NCBI GenBank assembly: GCA_964547135.1
Contig: CAZJMK010000005.1
Coordinates: forward strand, 1-64,000
From: JAJXSS01 sp964547135
Lineage (GTDB): Bacteria; Planctomycetota; Phycisphaerae; Phycisphaerales; Phycisphaeraceae
DNA length: 64,000 bases
Direction: 5' to 3'
Position numbers and translations under genes: made by a program. Under the pieces are notes generated by a model. It was not told where the DNA came from, made no database searches, and was given only the letters and a program-made list of their open reading frames with translations. Positions 25,476 to 34,593 of the stretch are shown in pieces (within the stretch, counting starts at the first letter, position 1; each line of letters opens with the position of its first letter).

Positions 25476-25694
25476 TCACTTACGGGCGTGACGATCCAGC
25501 CGAATGTGCAGCATTCTTTCAAAACGAATCACATCGCCCCCCGCAGCGACGACCTTCTTGCGCAGCTCACGCACCTTGGCGCCGGTCTTTTTGCTGCGCA
25601 GGTGGCCGGAGCGGGCGTGTTTGAACTTCACCTTGCCCCTTGCGGAGATGGTGATGCGTTTGAGAAGACCCTTATGTGGTTTGCCTTTGGGCAT
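25476..25694 (-). CDS. rpmI: Ribosomal protein bL35
   Basis: A 72-residue bL35: MPKGKPHKGLLKRITISARG, KFKHARSGHLRSKKTGAKVR and RMLHIRL near the end. GAGGA lies upstream of the ATG. rpmI and rplT keep their usual order, but infC, which normally precedes them, is absent: the upstream sequence is repeat array, gap and tRNA-Ser. Confidence 0.95.
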   Translation of the reverse strand: MPKGKPHKGLLKRITISARGKVKFKHARSGHLRSKKTGAKVRELRKKVVAAGGDVIRFERMLHIRLDRHARK

Positions 25695-26281
25695 GTTGTC
25701 GTCCTCGTAAAAGCGAGCCGGGTATTGTAACAAGGTGACGGTGGTTGGCAAACCACACACAATGATTGCGTTTTGCTGGCGCGGCGAGCCACTGTCATTT
25801 TGTAGCCCAGCCGTTTGTCGCCCAGCCGCTTGTAGCCCAGCCGCCCTCGGCTGGGTCGATTGACATGATGCGTAACACCGCCGGGGGCGACAGTGCCACA
25901 TAACAACAAANNNNNNNNNNNNNNNNNNNNNNNNNNNNNNNNNNNNNNNNNNNNNNNNNNNNNNNNNNNNNNNNNNNNNNNNNNNNNNNNNNNNNNNNNN
26001 NNNNNNNNNNTCACACCGCCGGGGGCGACGGTGCCACATAACAACAAATCACACCGCCGGGGGCGACGGTGCCACATAACAACAAATCACACCGCCGGGG
26101 GCGGCGGTGCCACATAACAACAAATCACACCGCCGGGGGCGGCGGTGCCACATCAGACGCGCTCAATCGCGGCGCTGACTTCCGAATTCGGCATCAACAC
26201 TTGACCGCTTCTGTATCTTCGTGAGCAACGTGCCGAAATTCATTCATATTGGTTACAATATCACTCGACTGACTTACCCCC
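25695..26281. repeat. Palindrome-rich intergenic region with 38-bp tandem array
   Basis: Between rpmI and tRNA-Ser. Three CCCAGCCG-type motifs (25803-25860) are followed by a tandem array of a 38-bp unit (TCACACCGCCGGGGGCGACG plus GTGCCACATAACAACAAA). One unit precedes the N run (from about 25871) and four follow it (26011, 26049, 26087, 26125). Units differ at one or two bases. TACAAT at 26254-26259 is a possible -10 box for tRNA-Ser. Confidence 0.85.
25911..26010. other. Assembly gap (100 N)
   Basis: Exactly 100 N lie inside the 38-bp tandem array. The round number suggests a gap of unknown length created because the array could not be assembled. Frames reading through it are artefacts. 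Confidence 0.97.
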
Positions 26282-26368
26282 GGTGGGGTGGCAGAGTGGT
26301 TGAATGCACCGGTCTTGAAAACCGACGTGGCCTTCGGGTCACCGTGGGTTCGAATCCCACCCCCACCG
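26282..26368 (+). tRNA. tRNA-Ser (anticodon TGA)
   Basis: An 87-nt tRNA with acceptor GGTGGGG/CCCCACC, anticodon stem CCGGT/ACCGA-type with loop CTTGAAA giving TGA, a long variable arm (GTGGCCTTCGGGTCAC) typical of class II Ser tRNA, and a TTCGAATC T-loop. No CCA is encoded; a T run follows directly (26370-26374). Confidence 0.95.
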
Positions 26369-26854
26369 CTTTTTCTGACTTCACAACCAATCGCTCCAGC
26401 GCCTGGCCGATGTCAAAGCGCCGCGCCGCATGGAATGCATCGCCTACCACCTGGTAACGCGCGATTCGACCGGACCGGCTACGCAAACCATCACCTCAAC
26501 CATCCCGCCGGCATGAGTCAACGCCCAAACTCACGTTGCTGGCGATACCCGGTAACCGTTGAAGGAATCTCATCATGATGACCTCGGTTCTTTTCATCGG
26601 GCTGATGCCGGTGTTGTTCAGAGCCACGAGCGGAACAGCCTTTTTCATTTTGAGTACAAGTGGTGTTGGCTATCAACCCCCTCTCCCGGAGGGAGAGGGG
26701 GCAGAAAAGTGGCCGAGTGGCGAAAGTGGCCGAGTGCAAGACACGCCCTCACCCCACCCTCTCCCGGAGGGAGAGGGGGCGGAAAAGTGGCCGAGTGGCG
26801 AAAGTGGTCGAGTGGTCGAATACGATTTCTGCATTCGACCACTGGGCCACTTTC
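26369..26854. repeat. Intergenic region with duplicated palindrome module
   Basis: The first half (26375-26600) has no recognisable gene; a minus-strand frame overlaps the tRNA and is not coding-like. From 26679 a unit of CTCTCCCGGAGGGAGAGG plus AGTGGCCGAGTGGCGAAAG is repeated at 26757 (period about 78), followed by an inverted ATTCGACCACT pair near 26815-26850. Confidence 0.75.
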
Positions 26855-29800
26855 TCACAACACCGTCACCGCGAGGCCTTTTTGATCAAATTCAAAATCG
26901 AAAAACCGGGCCAGCGAATTGGGCGGGTTTTGCAAGAGCAGGCGTCGCACCTGTTGCGTGGCTTGCTCGTCACGGGTGATCATGTAAATAAACCCCCCGC
27001 CGCCGGCCCCGGGCAGTACGTAGCCGCTCAAATATTTTTTCACCCGGCGCAGCACTGCCTCAATCGGCGGATTGGTCGTGCCGGGGTCGAGTTGGCATTT
27101 CAAATCGAAATAATGCGTGATGCCCTGAGCAAACGCCTGAACATCGCCGCGGTCCAGGTCGTGTTTCATTTGCTCCGCACGCACCTTGAGTTCATCAATC
27201 ACGCGCAGGGCCAGCGGGTCACGTGCCAGAAATCGTCCGACCACGCGCTGCAGAATGTTGCGAGCCATGCGCTTCTGACCGGTGTAGTAAAGCAACATGC
27301 GTTGCCGGGCGTGTTGCGCCATTTGAAAGCCGGTCCAGTGAATGGCGGGCAACTGTTCCGCACCGGGTTGGGTACGAATGATTTTGATGCCCGGGGCAAT
27401 GCCGCCGACCTGGTCCTGCCAGCCGCCGCCGGTGGTCATCATCTGTTCCAGCAGACTGGTGCGGGCAATCAACTGGTCCTGTGTGACGTTTTCACCGACC
27501 ACCCGTGCCAGACACGCCAATATCGCCGCACCGAGAATCGAACTGGTGCCCAGCCCCGAACCTTTGGGCACGGCTGAAAAAACCGTGAGGTCCAGTCCGC
27601 CGCCCAGTTGGTCCAGCCAGCGGGTTAAAGGTTGGTTGCGATCCTGCGGGCACAACCCCGCCAATACCAGTGCCGCTTTGGGTAACGCGGACCATTGCGA
27701 AGGGTCGGTGTAATCCAATACATCACTGGTCTGCGCCAGCGTCACCCGTGTGCCCAGGTCCATGCTGCTTAAGTTGATGCGTTTATCTTCCGTCAGTTTG
27801 GCAATCACCTGCACCGGGTACTGGCCGTTCAAGCTGATGGCTCCGTTGACCACCGTGCCGCCCACCGCAGCGCAGATGGGGGGCGTATCCGACCACCCGC
27901 CTGCAAAATCAAGGCGCACCGGTGTCGTGGCCCATACCACCTGATCATGCAGCACCGCGGCCGGGCGCGGTTCGCCGGGTAAATCAATCTGTCGCATGAC
28001 CGACCGCGCCACCGCAGCGTAAGCTGCCTGTTGCATGTCACCACGTAGCAGGGCCGGGGCGGTTTTTTTCACAGCGGGGTATTTTTCACCAATCGCATGT
28101 GCCAGCCAGTACAGCCGGGCTTCGTGCAGGGGCGAAACATCGTCACTCAAAGCCTGGTGCAACTGCGTCAAGGCTGTGCGGGCATCGGTGCTGTCGTGCA
28201 GTGATAAAAGCACCGATTCAGCCGACAGGTCATGCTGCTTGTGCAAACGCTGGGGCAACGAACCCACCGCCCACAAGCGCACCAGCTCACGGCGATGTTC
28301 GAGCAAGCGCTGATGATTGACCTGCTGCAACACTTCGATCATGTGCATGCGTTTGCCGCGCTGCCAGGTGGTGGCGGGTTGACTTTTTTTCACACCGCAC
28401 AGCCAGAAGGTATCGCGCAGCACATCAGGCAATGAACCGACACGCCACAAGCGAGCGTTCCATAAAGTGCGCGGCTGCGGGTCATCATCGCCCCAAAGTG
28501 TTGACTGTTTGAGTCGGCAATCAACCAACCACTTTGACATCGGCTGGTTGCCGAAGGTGCCGCCTTTGTCGAGGGTGGTTTTGAAATCATCATCCAGCCC
28601 ATGCACGATGATGGTCCAATCCGACTTGCCGATGGGCAGACACACCAGTCCCCAGCCCGCCGGCAGTGCGGGTATTGCCCCTGCTTCACTGGGCCAGCCG
28701 ACCACGATATTCGGCCCGGTCAAGGCCACCTTGCCCTGACAATGCACCGCTTCGAGCAACACCCCCGCACCGATGCGCAATTGCCCGCCGGGTAAAACGC
28801 TGTTGTAAACAAACCCGCCTTCGATTGAAGCGCGATCGCCCAGCACACTTCGGCAGCCGTTTTGAAAGCGATATTCACGGGCGGTGCGATTGAGGGCAGC
28901 GACATTGCCGATCATTTCACGGTTGCTGCCGATGTGAAAAAATTCGCAGTAAGGCAGCACGTTCACGGTGAAACGAAGGCCGTGCAAACCGTGATACAAA
29001 TGCGTCAGTCGTGCGGTTTGTGCTTGGTCAGCGGTGCTGGGCGCGGCACTGCGCGGGCCGACTTGTGACAGGTAACTGGCGATGTCGCGTTTTTTCGGCA
29101 GGGCAATGAGCACCTGTTCATACAAATCAATCGATTGCGCCTTGCCTGCAAGCACATCCTTCAAAATGCCCGGCTCGACGGTGAGTTTGCCTTGCTTGAA
29201 TTTCAACCCGACAGTTTGCAACACGCGCTCGACGGTCAGCGGATCGAAACTGAGCAACCCCGTATCAACGAGCACCCGTCCCACCGCATCGACCGCCCCA
29301 TGTAGCTCGGCTGCCTGCGGCGATGGTTTTTGCAGAAAATCGGTGATGTTGCCCTGCGGGTCGCAGACGTACACACCATGTTTGCTGCCGCGTTCGACCG
29401 GGCCTGGGTATGCCACGCCGACGACGCCCGGTTGTGCAAAGTCTGCGTCATTGGGGTCAAAGGTGAGCAGCGCATCGCCGGAGGCGGCCAGTACCTGACC
29501 CTGAGCCGGGCAGGGTAATCGGCGCAGTTGATCGAACATCAAATCAAACAACGTGGCCGGGTGACCCTGCGGTGTGGTGCAGGGCAGGGGGGTGAAAATT
29601 TTGCCCTGGGCAGCGTAAGCACGGAGTCGGCGACTGTCCCCGCCGGAGTGAATGATGAGTACCCGCACATCGGTGAACAGCTCATGCAGTTGTTTGGCAT
29701 GAGGTCGATGTTTCAGCATCGCCTGTGCGATTTCGTGTATCACAACAAACGTCGAGCCGCCGGAACCGACGCGCTTGCCGCCGGGGTCCGCCACGACGCG

Positions 29801-29917
29801 CCACTGCCAACCTTCGGGGATCAAGCCTTGCTCGGCGCGTTCCTGTAACTGGGCGCGATAGCCTGCGGCCTGTGCCGGGTTGGCGGCGGTGAGTATGAGC
29901 CATGAATGATTGGACAT
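26855..29917 (-). CDS. fkp: Bifunctional fucokinase/L-fucose-1-phosphate guanylyltransferase
   Basis: A 1020-residue fusion enzyme. The N-terminal half (about 1-570) is a fucose-1-phosphate guanylyltransferase with GGKRVGSGGSTFVVI and HSGGDSRRL nucleotide-sugar motifs. The C-terminal third is a GHMP kinase: TPVRLDFAGGWSDTPP (about residue 675) and AVPKGSGLGTSSILGAAIL (about residue 785), ending GAGGGGFIYMI. In Bacteroides, Fkp turns free L-fucose into GDP-fucose for surface glycans in two steps. The length and domain order fit. GGAG lies 7 nt upstream of the ATG. D-glycero-D-manno-heptose kinases share the kinase fold but lack the N-terminal half. Confidence 0.88.
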   Translation of the reverse strand: MSNHSWLILTAANPAQAAGYRAQLQERAEQGLIPEGWQWRVVADPGGKRVGSGGSTFVVIHEIAQAMLKHRPHAKQLHELFTDVRVLIIHSGGDSRRLRAYAAQGKIFTPLPCTTPQGHPATLFDLMFDQLRRLPCPAQGQVLAASGDALLTFDPNDADFAQPGVVGVAYPGPVERGSKHGVYVCDPQGNITDFLQKPSPQAAELHGAVDAVGRVLVDTGLLSFDPLTVERVLQTVGLKFKQGKLTVEPGILKDVLAGKAQSIDLYEQVLIALPKKRDIASYLSQVGPRSAAPSTADQAQTARLTHLYHGLHGLRFTVNVLPYCEFFHIGSNREMIGNVAALNRTAREYRFQNGCRSVLGDRASIEGGFVYNSVLPGGQLRIGAGVLLEAVHCQGKVALTGPNIVVGWPSEAGAIPALPAGWGLVCLPIGKSDWTIIVHGLDDDFKTTLDKGGTFGNQPMSKWLVDCRLKQSTLWGDDDPQPRTLWNARLWRVGSLPDVLRDTFWLCGVKKSQPATTWQRGKRMHMIEVLQQVNHQRLLEHRRELVRLWAVGSLPQRLHKQHDLSAESVLLSLHDSTDARTALTQLHQALSDDVSPLHEARLYWLAHAIGEKYPAVKKTAPALLRGDMQQAAYAAVARSVMRQIDLPGEPRPAAVLHDQVVWATTPVRLDFAGGWSDTPPICAAVGGTVVNGAISLNGQYPVQVIAKLTEDKRINLSSMDLGTRVTLAQTSDVLDYTDPSQWSALPKAALVLAGLCPQDRNQPLTRWLDQLGGGLDLTVFSAVPKGSGLGTSSILGAAILACLARVVGENVTQDQLIARTSLLEQMMTTGGGWQDQVGGIAPGIKIIRTQPGAEQLPAIHWTGFQMAQHARQRMLLYYTGQKRMARNILQRVVGRFLARDPLALRVIDELKVRAEQMKHDLDRGDVQAFAQGITHYFDLKCQLDPGTTNPPIEAVLRRVKKYLSGYVLPGAGGGGFIYMITRDEQATQQVRRLLLQNPPNSLARFFDFEFDQKGLAVTVL

Positions 29918-30020
29918 GCTGAACTCCGTGACGGTGAATCGATGTTCCGCGATGGTAGCGACTGTGAAGTTTTGAGCAATATGCTTGTAAAAATCATGGG
30001 TCGGTGGGGTGGCATGTCAT

Positions 30021-30097
30021 TGACGCCGTGCCCTTCAGGGCCGGATTCCTGCGGGAACGATGAATCAAACGATCCGGGGCTAATGCCCTCGGCGTCA
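30021..30097. repeat. Bipartite REP-like element, copy 4
   Basis: Arms at 30021-30046 and 30072-30097. The right arm reads GGCTAATGCC where others read GGCTGAAGCC. Confidence 0.85.
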
Positions 30098-30179
30098 TGG
30101 GTTTTGTGAGTCACACCGCCGTGGGCGGCGGTGCCACAAAGCACTGGCAGGCAAGCTGCCAGTGGCACCCGTCAATGAT

Positions 30180-30218
30180 AAAAAAAGCCCAGGCATGACC
30201 GGTGGGCCATACCTGGGC
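30180..30218 (-). terminator. Rho-independent terminator of ppdK
   Basis: On the minus strand GCCCAGGTATGGCC pairs with GGTCATGCCTGGGC around a 4-nt loop (one G-T pair), followed by seven T (complement of 30180-30186). About 70 bp past the ppdK stop. Confidence 0.9.
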
Positions 30219-30285
30219 GTTGTCGTTCCAATATTCAGTTGTTGATCGTCAACTATTCATCGTCAACGATTTTTTTACCAACCCA

Positions 30286-33066
30286 TTACTTACCCAGTGC
30301 TGCCTGGGCTGCGGCCAGTCGTGCAATCGGCACGCGGAACGGCGAGCAGCTCACATAATCCAACCCGATGTGGTGGCAGAAGCGAACCGATGCCGGGTCG
30401 CCGCCGTGTTCACCACAGATGCCGCACTTCAAGTCAGCCTTGACGCTGCGGCCCTTGGTCACGCCGATCTTCATCAGCTGGCCCACGCCTGTTTCGTCGA
30501 TCGAAGCGAAGGGGTTCTGCTTCATGATTTCCGCGTTCTGATACGACGGCAGGAAGCTGCCCGAATCATCTCGGCTCATGCCCAGCGTGCATTGGGTCAG
30601 GTCATTGGTGCCGAAGCTGAAGAACTCAGCCGTCTGAGCGATTTCGTCAGCCGTCAGCGCGCCGCGCGGCACTTCGATCATCGTGCCCACGGTGTACTTG
30701 ATTTTCTGACCGGTTTCCGCCATGACGGCCTTGGCTTCGCGGTGCACGATTTCAACCTGCAGGTCCAGTTCCTTTTTGAAGCCGACCAGCGGGATCATCA
30801 CTTCAGGCTTAACCTTGACGCCCGACTTCTGCACAGAAGCCGCCGCCTGGAAAATGGCGCGGGCCTGCATGGCAGTGATTTCCGGGTACTTGATACCCAG
30901 TCGGCAGCCACGGAAGCCCAGCATCGGGTTGAACTCGTGCAGTTCATGTACCCGGCCGGCGACCTTTTCAACACTGATGCCCAGTTGGTCGGCCACTTCC
31001 TGCTGACCACGCGGGTTGTCCGCATGCGGCAGGAATTCATGCAACGGCGGGTCGAGCAGGCGAATGCACGCCGGGCGACCTTCCAACGCCTTGAAGATGC
31101 CTTCGAAATCGCTCTGCTGATGCGGCAGCAGCTTGGCCAATGCTTTTTCACGGGCTTCGAGGCTGTCAGCAAGAATCATCTGACGCACGGCGATGATGCG
31201 GTCGCCTTCGAAGAACATGTGTTCGGTTCGGCACAGGCCGATGCCTTCAGCGCCGAAGGCAATCGCGTTGGTCACTTGTTCCGGCTGGTCAGCATTGGTA
31301 CGAATGCCCAGTTTGCGGAACTTGTCGGCCAGTTTCATGATGAAGGCGTAGTACTGATACACCTTGCTGTCGCTGGGCTTCATCGTCTTGCCGACGAGCA
31401 CCTGTTTGAGTTCGCTGTCCGCGGTGGCGATGGCGCCTTCGAACACTTCACCGGTCGAACCGTTGATGCTGATGAAGTCGCCTTCCTTGAGGGTGAGGTT
31501 TTTGCAGGTGAGCAGGCCGGTCTTGTAGTCAATGTGAATATCACCCGCACCAGCAACGCACACCTTGCCCATCTGCCGGGCAACCAGGGCTGCGTGACTG
31601 GACACCCCACCACGAGCGGTCAGAATGCCCTCGGCTGCGATCATGCCGCGCAGGTCTTCCGGGCTGGTTTCCACGCGCGCCAGAATCACCTTTTCACCCT
31701 TGGCAGCCCATTCCTCAGCCTTGCTGGCCGAAAGCACGAGCTTGCCCGATGCTGCGCCAGGGCCGGCCGCCAGACCGGTGGCCATGAGTTTGCCGTCCTT
31801 CTTCGCCTGGGCGTAAGCCTTGGTGTCGAAAATCGGCTGAAGCAACTGGTTGAGCGCTTCGGGGTCGCCACTCTTGATGGCGTGTTCGGGTTTCATCAAA
31901 CCCTGCTTCACCATGTCATGCGCGATTTTCACGTAGGCCAGCGCGGTGCGCTTGCCGTTACGGGTTTGCAGCATGTACAGCTTTTTCTTTTCGATGGTGA
32001 ATTCAAAGTCCTGCACATCGCCGAAGTTCTTTTCCAGCGTTTGGCGAACCTTGACCAGTTCCTTGTAAGCCGGGCCGATCTGCGGGTCCTTGGCCATGTC
32101 GCCCACGGGAAGTGGGGTACGCACGCCGGCGACCACGTCTTCGCCTTGAGCGTTGACCAGGTATTCGCCCCAGAACACGTTTTCGCCGGTGGCCGGGTCA
32201 CGGGTGAAGGCCACGCCGGTGGCGCTGTCATCGCCCATGTTGCCGAACACCATGGCCTGCACGTTCACAGCCGTTCCCCATTCATCCGGTATTCGGTATT
32301 TCTGACGGTACACAATGGCGCGATCGTTCATCCATGAGCCGAACACCGCAGCCACCGCGCCCTTGAGCTGTTCCATCGGGTTGACCGGAAACGCCTTGCC
32401 GGTGCGTTCCTTGATCAGCACCTGAAAGCGTTTGACCAGTTCCTTGAGGTCCGCTTCGTTGAGGTCGGTGTCCTGCGTGACGCCGCGTTCCTTTTTGAGG
32501 TGGTCCATCACTTCATCGAACGGCTCATGTTCGTTTTCGTGACGCTTCTGCACGCCCATGACCACGTCGCCGTACATCTGCACAAATCGGCGGTAGCAGT
32601 CCCACGCGAAGCGCGGGTTGCCGGTGGCGGCGCTGACGGCTTCGACAGCCGTGTCATTCATGCCCAGGTTGAGGATGGTGTCCATCATGCCGGGCATCGA
32701 GTCGCGGGCACCCGAACGCACCGACACGAGCAGCGGGTTTTTCGGATCGCCGAACTTTTTGCCGGTTTCCTTTTCCAGCCAGGCCACGGCTGCGGGCACG
32801 TCCTTGCTGAACAGCGCTTTGGGATATTTTTTGCCGTTGTCGTAGTAGTAGGTGCAGACTTCGGTGGTGATGGTGAAGCCCGGAGGTACGGGCAGACCAA
32901 TCTTGGTCATCGCAGCGAGGTTGGCGCCTTTGCCGCCGAGCAGTGGTTTCATCGTGCCGTCACCGTCGCACTTGGACTTGCCGAAAAAGTAGCAGGACTT
33001 TTTCAGCGCCGACTTGGGGGCGGGCTTGGTTGATGGTTTCTTTTTCTTGACAGCGGCTTTGGCCAT
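30286..33066 (-). CDS. ppdK: Pyruvate phosphate dikinase
   Basis: A 926-residue enzyme interconverting pyruvate, ATP and phosphate with phosphoenolpyruvate, AMP and pyrophosphate. The N-terminal ATP-grasp domain has GGKGANLAAM; the swivelling domain has the phospho-His motif TARGGVSSHAALVARQMGKV (about residue 480); the PEP-binding barrel ends with the CGICGEHGGDP loop holding the catalytic Cys. A Lys/Pro-rich N-terminal tail of about 25 residues (KKKKPSTKPAPKSALKK) is unusual. The gene is monocistronic with a strong terminator and could run in either glycolytic or gluconeogenic direction. Confidence 0.95.
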   Translation of the reverse strand: MAKAAVKKKKPSTKPAPKSALKKSCYFFGKSKCDGDGTMKPLLGGKGANLAAMTKIGLPVPPGFTITTEVCTYYYDNGKKYPKALFSKDVPAAVAWLEKETGKKFGDPKNPLLVSVRSGARDSMPGMMDTILNLGMNDTAVEAVSAATGNPRFAWDCYRRFVQMYGDVVMGVQKRHENEHEPFDEVMDHLKKERGVTQDTDLNEADLKELVKRFQVLIKERTGKAFPVNPMEQLKGAVAAVFGSWMNDRAIVYRQKYRIPDEWGTAVNVQAMVFGNMGDDSATGVAFTRDPATGENVFWGEYLVNAQGEDVVAGVRTPLPVGDMAKDPQIGPAYKELVKVRQTLEKNFGDVQDFEFTIEKKKLYMLQTRNGKRTALAYVKIAHDMVKQGLMKPEHAIKSGDPEALNQLLQPIFDTKAYAQAKKDGKLMATGLAAGPGAASGKLVLSASKAEEWAAKGEKVILARVETSPEDLRGMIAAEGILTARGGVSSHAALVARQMGKVCVAGAGDIHIDYKTGLLTCKNLTLKEGDFISINGSTGEVFEGAIATADSELKQVLVGKTMKPSDSKVYQYYAFIMKLADKFRKLGIRTNADQPEQVTNAIAFGAEGIGLCRTEHMFFEGDRIIAVRQMILADSLEAREKALAKLLPHQQSDFEGIFKALEGRPACIRLLDPPLHEFLPHADNPRGQQEVADQLGISVEKVAGRVHELHEFNPMLGFRGCRLGIKYPEITAMQARAIFQAAASVQKSGVKVKPEVMIPLVGFKKELDLQVEIVHREAKAVMAETGQKIKYTVGTMIEVPRGALTADEIAQTAEFFSFGTNDLTQCTLGMSRDDSGSFLPSYQNAEIMKQNPFASIDETGVGQLMKIGVTKGRSVKADLKCGICGEHGGDPASVRFCHHIGLDYVSCSPFRVPIARLAAAQAALGK

Positions 33067-33615
33067 GACGGGGGTTCCTTGTCGGCCTGGGTTGCAGGCC
33101 TTGGGTTAAAGAAGGTAAGAGGGAGCGAAGATTGTAATGAAACTGCGGCGCCCGTCAAAACCGAGCGATGATGAAAGAAGCGGTCGATGTGGCCAAGTGG
33201 TCGAGTGGTAAGTGCGTTAGAAAAGAGAATGACGCCGAGGGCTTTAGCCCCGGATTGCTATCATTCACAACCCTTGACGCCGAGGGCTTCAGCCCCGGAT
33301 TGCTATCATTCACAACCCTTGACGCCGAGGGCTTCAGCCCCGGATTGTTCGAAACTGAGTCATAACAATATCCGGCCCTGAAGGGCACGGCGTCAATGAT
33401 GGTGTCATCTGTGAATGTGGCGCCGCCGCCCTCGGCGGTGTGAACAACCACCGTGGTTCACCCAGCCGGGGGCGCCCCCGGGGCTGGGCTACAACCGAAG
33501 CGATCAATCGCAGTGCTCACCCGACACGCCGACGCAAAGCGTCCGCGCTAACCCAAATAAAATGCACTCGGCCACTCGGCCACTCGGCCACTCGGCCACT
33601 TCGGTCCTTGGCCGC
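33067..33615. repeat. Intergenic repeat cluster
   Basis: Between ppdK and galU: three REP-like left arms in tandem (33230, 33275, 33320; period 45) with one right arm (33370-33395), a CCGCCG-CCCT-CGGCGGTG hairpin (about 33422), a CCCAGCCGGGGGCGCCCCCG palindrome (33462), a GACGCAAAGCGTC palindrome (about 33532) and a run of GGCCACTC units (33569-33601). No gene. Confidence 0.85.
33230..33395. repeat. REP-like element with triplicated left arm, copy 5
   Basis: Three copies of the GACGCCGAGGGCTTCAGCCC-type arm with an identical 19-bp trailing spacer, then one right arm. This shows tandem growth of one arm only. Confidence 0.88.
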
Positions 33616-34593
33616 CTACTTCTTCGCCAGACTTTTCAACTGCTCGGCCAGCAATCGCGCGATCGCTTCGACAATGTCACCCCGGTGCGTCCCCGCCAAT
33701 GCCAGTGCGATCTGCGATTCCATCAAGCCATACGGAATGCCCGTGTCAAAGCGTTGACCATCGATCGTGCAGGCGCCGTAGGTTCCGGCAGGCAGCAGTT
33801 TTTCACGCATGTATTCCTGCGCACTGGTCAGTTGAATTTCGCCCTTCTCCCGCACATCGTTTTTGATGTGATGTTCCAGTGCGCTGAAAATCGCAGCCGG
33901 GAACACGTGCATACCAAAGTGACACAAATACATGCCCGGCGGCATGCCCGCTGAACGCAACTTCTCCGCTGCGTATTTTTCCGTCGGCTTTTCAAAAATC
34001 GACATCACGTTGTACAACCCCGCCGCCAGGTCCACCGCATCGCATTGCAGTGTGCCAAATAAATGCAGCAACTTGCCCGGCGTGGCCTGCACCGCACTCA
34101 TCGCCCTGAAGCCATTCTGATACTTGTTGATCAATTGTTTGGCACAGTTCTGCTCCGTCGCACTGATGTAAATATGATCGCCCAGCATCAGCAAAAACGG
34201 CTCGTCACCGACAAACTCTTTCGCCTGATAAACAGCGTGGCCGTAGCCTTCGGGGCTGTGCTGAGCGACAAAGTGCAAGCGTTCGCCGAACTCCTGCAAT
34301 TTTTCGCTGGCCAGTATCGCCCAGTCCTTGCCGCGAAAAGCCTTGAACGTGTCTTCGTTCATGCGCTTGAAATAATCACGATACACCTTTTCATCGCCCG
34401 GCTGCGTGACAATGCAAATCTCCTCCACTCCCGCCGCAATCGCCTCCTCCCCGATGATCTGAATCACCGGCTTGGCAAGCCCGTCACGGTCCACCATCGG
34501 AAACATTTCCTTCTGCACCGCACTGCTGGCCGGGTATTGCCTTGTGCCCCGACCCGCTGCGGTGATCACTGCCTTGCGCACTTTTTTCGCCAT
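33616..34593 (-). CDS. galU: UTP-glucose-1-phosphate uridylyltransferase
   Basis: A 325-residue GalU. KAVITAAGRGTRQYPASSAV is the nucleotide-binding loop with catalytic Arg, KEMFPMVDRDG follows, and EEICIVTQPGDEKV and LLMLGDHIY carry the sugar-nucleotide and metal residues. It makes UDP-glucose for glycans. A GGGAG site about 10 nt upstream of MAKKVRK decides the start. The phosphohexomutase about 250 bp upstream on the same strand would supply its sugar 1-phosphate. Confidence 0.92.
   Translation of the reverse strand: MAKKVRKAVITAAGRGTRQYPASSAVQKEMFPMVDRDGLAKPVIQIIGEEAIAAGVEEICIVTQPGDEKVYRDYFKRMNEDTFKAFRGKDWAILASEKLQEFGERLHFVAQHSPEGYGHAVYQAKEFVGDEPFLLMLGDHIYISATEQNCAKQLINKYQNGFRAMSAVQATPGKLLHLFGTLQCDAVDLAAGLYNVMSIFEKPTEKYAAEKLRSAGMPPGMYLCHFGMHVFPAAIFSALEHHIKNDVREKGEIQLTSAQEYMREKLLPAGTYGACTIDGQRFDTGIPYGLMESQIALALAGTHRGDIVEAIARLLAEQLKSLAKK

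Larger units (their letters stand above)
29918..30285. repeat. Intergenic region with REP-like and palindromic repeats
   Basis: Contains bipartite REP-like copy 4 (30021-30097), a CACCGCCGTGGGCGGCGGTG hairpin (30112-30131), a CTGGCAGGCAAGCTGCCAG palindrome (30145-30163) and the ppdK terminator (30180-30218). Confidence 0.8.

Noticed and set aside
25476..26117. Open frames reading through the N run
   Set aside because: They contain undefined residues and are made of repeat units; only the rpmI part on the minus strand is real.
26011..26158. Possible CRISPR array
   Set aside because: The 38-bp units are contiguous with no unique spacers, and no cas gene is present.
26274..26486. A 70-codon minus-strand frame downstream of tRNA-Ser
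   Set aside because: It runs through the tRNA gene and has no start with a ribosome site or recognisable domain.
30202..32337. A 711-codon open frame on the plus strand opposite ppdK
   Set aside because: It is the shadow of a clear pyruvate phosphate dikinase gene with all motifs; the opposite product has no recognisable domain.
33230..33345. Possible CRISPR-like direct repeats
   Set aside because: The spacers between arms are identical, so this is tandem duplication of a REP-like arm.
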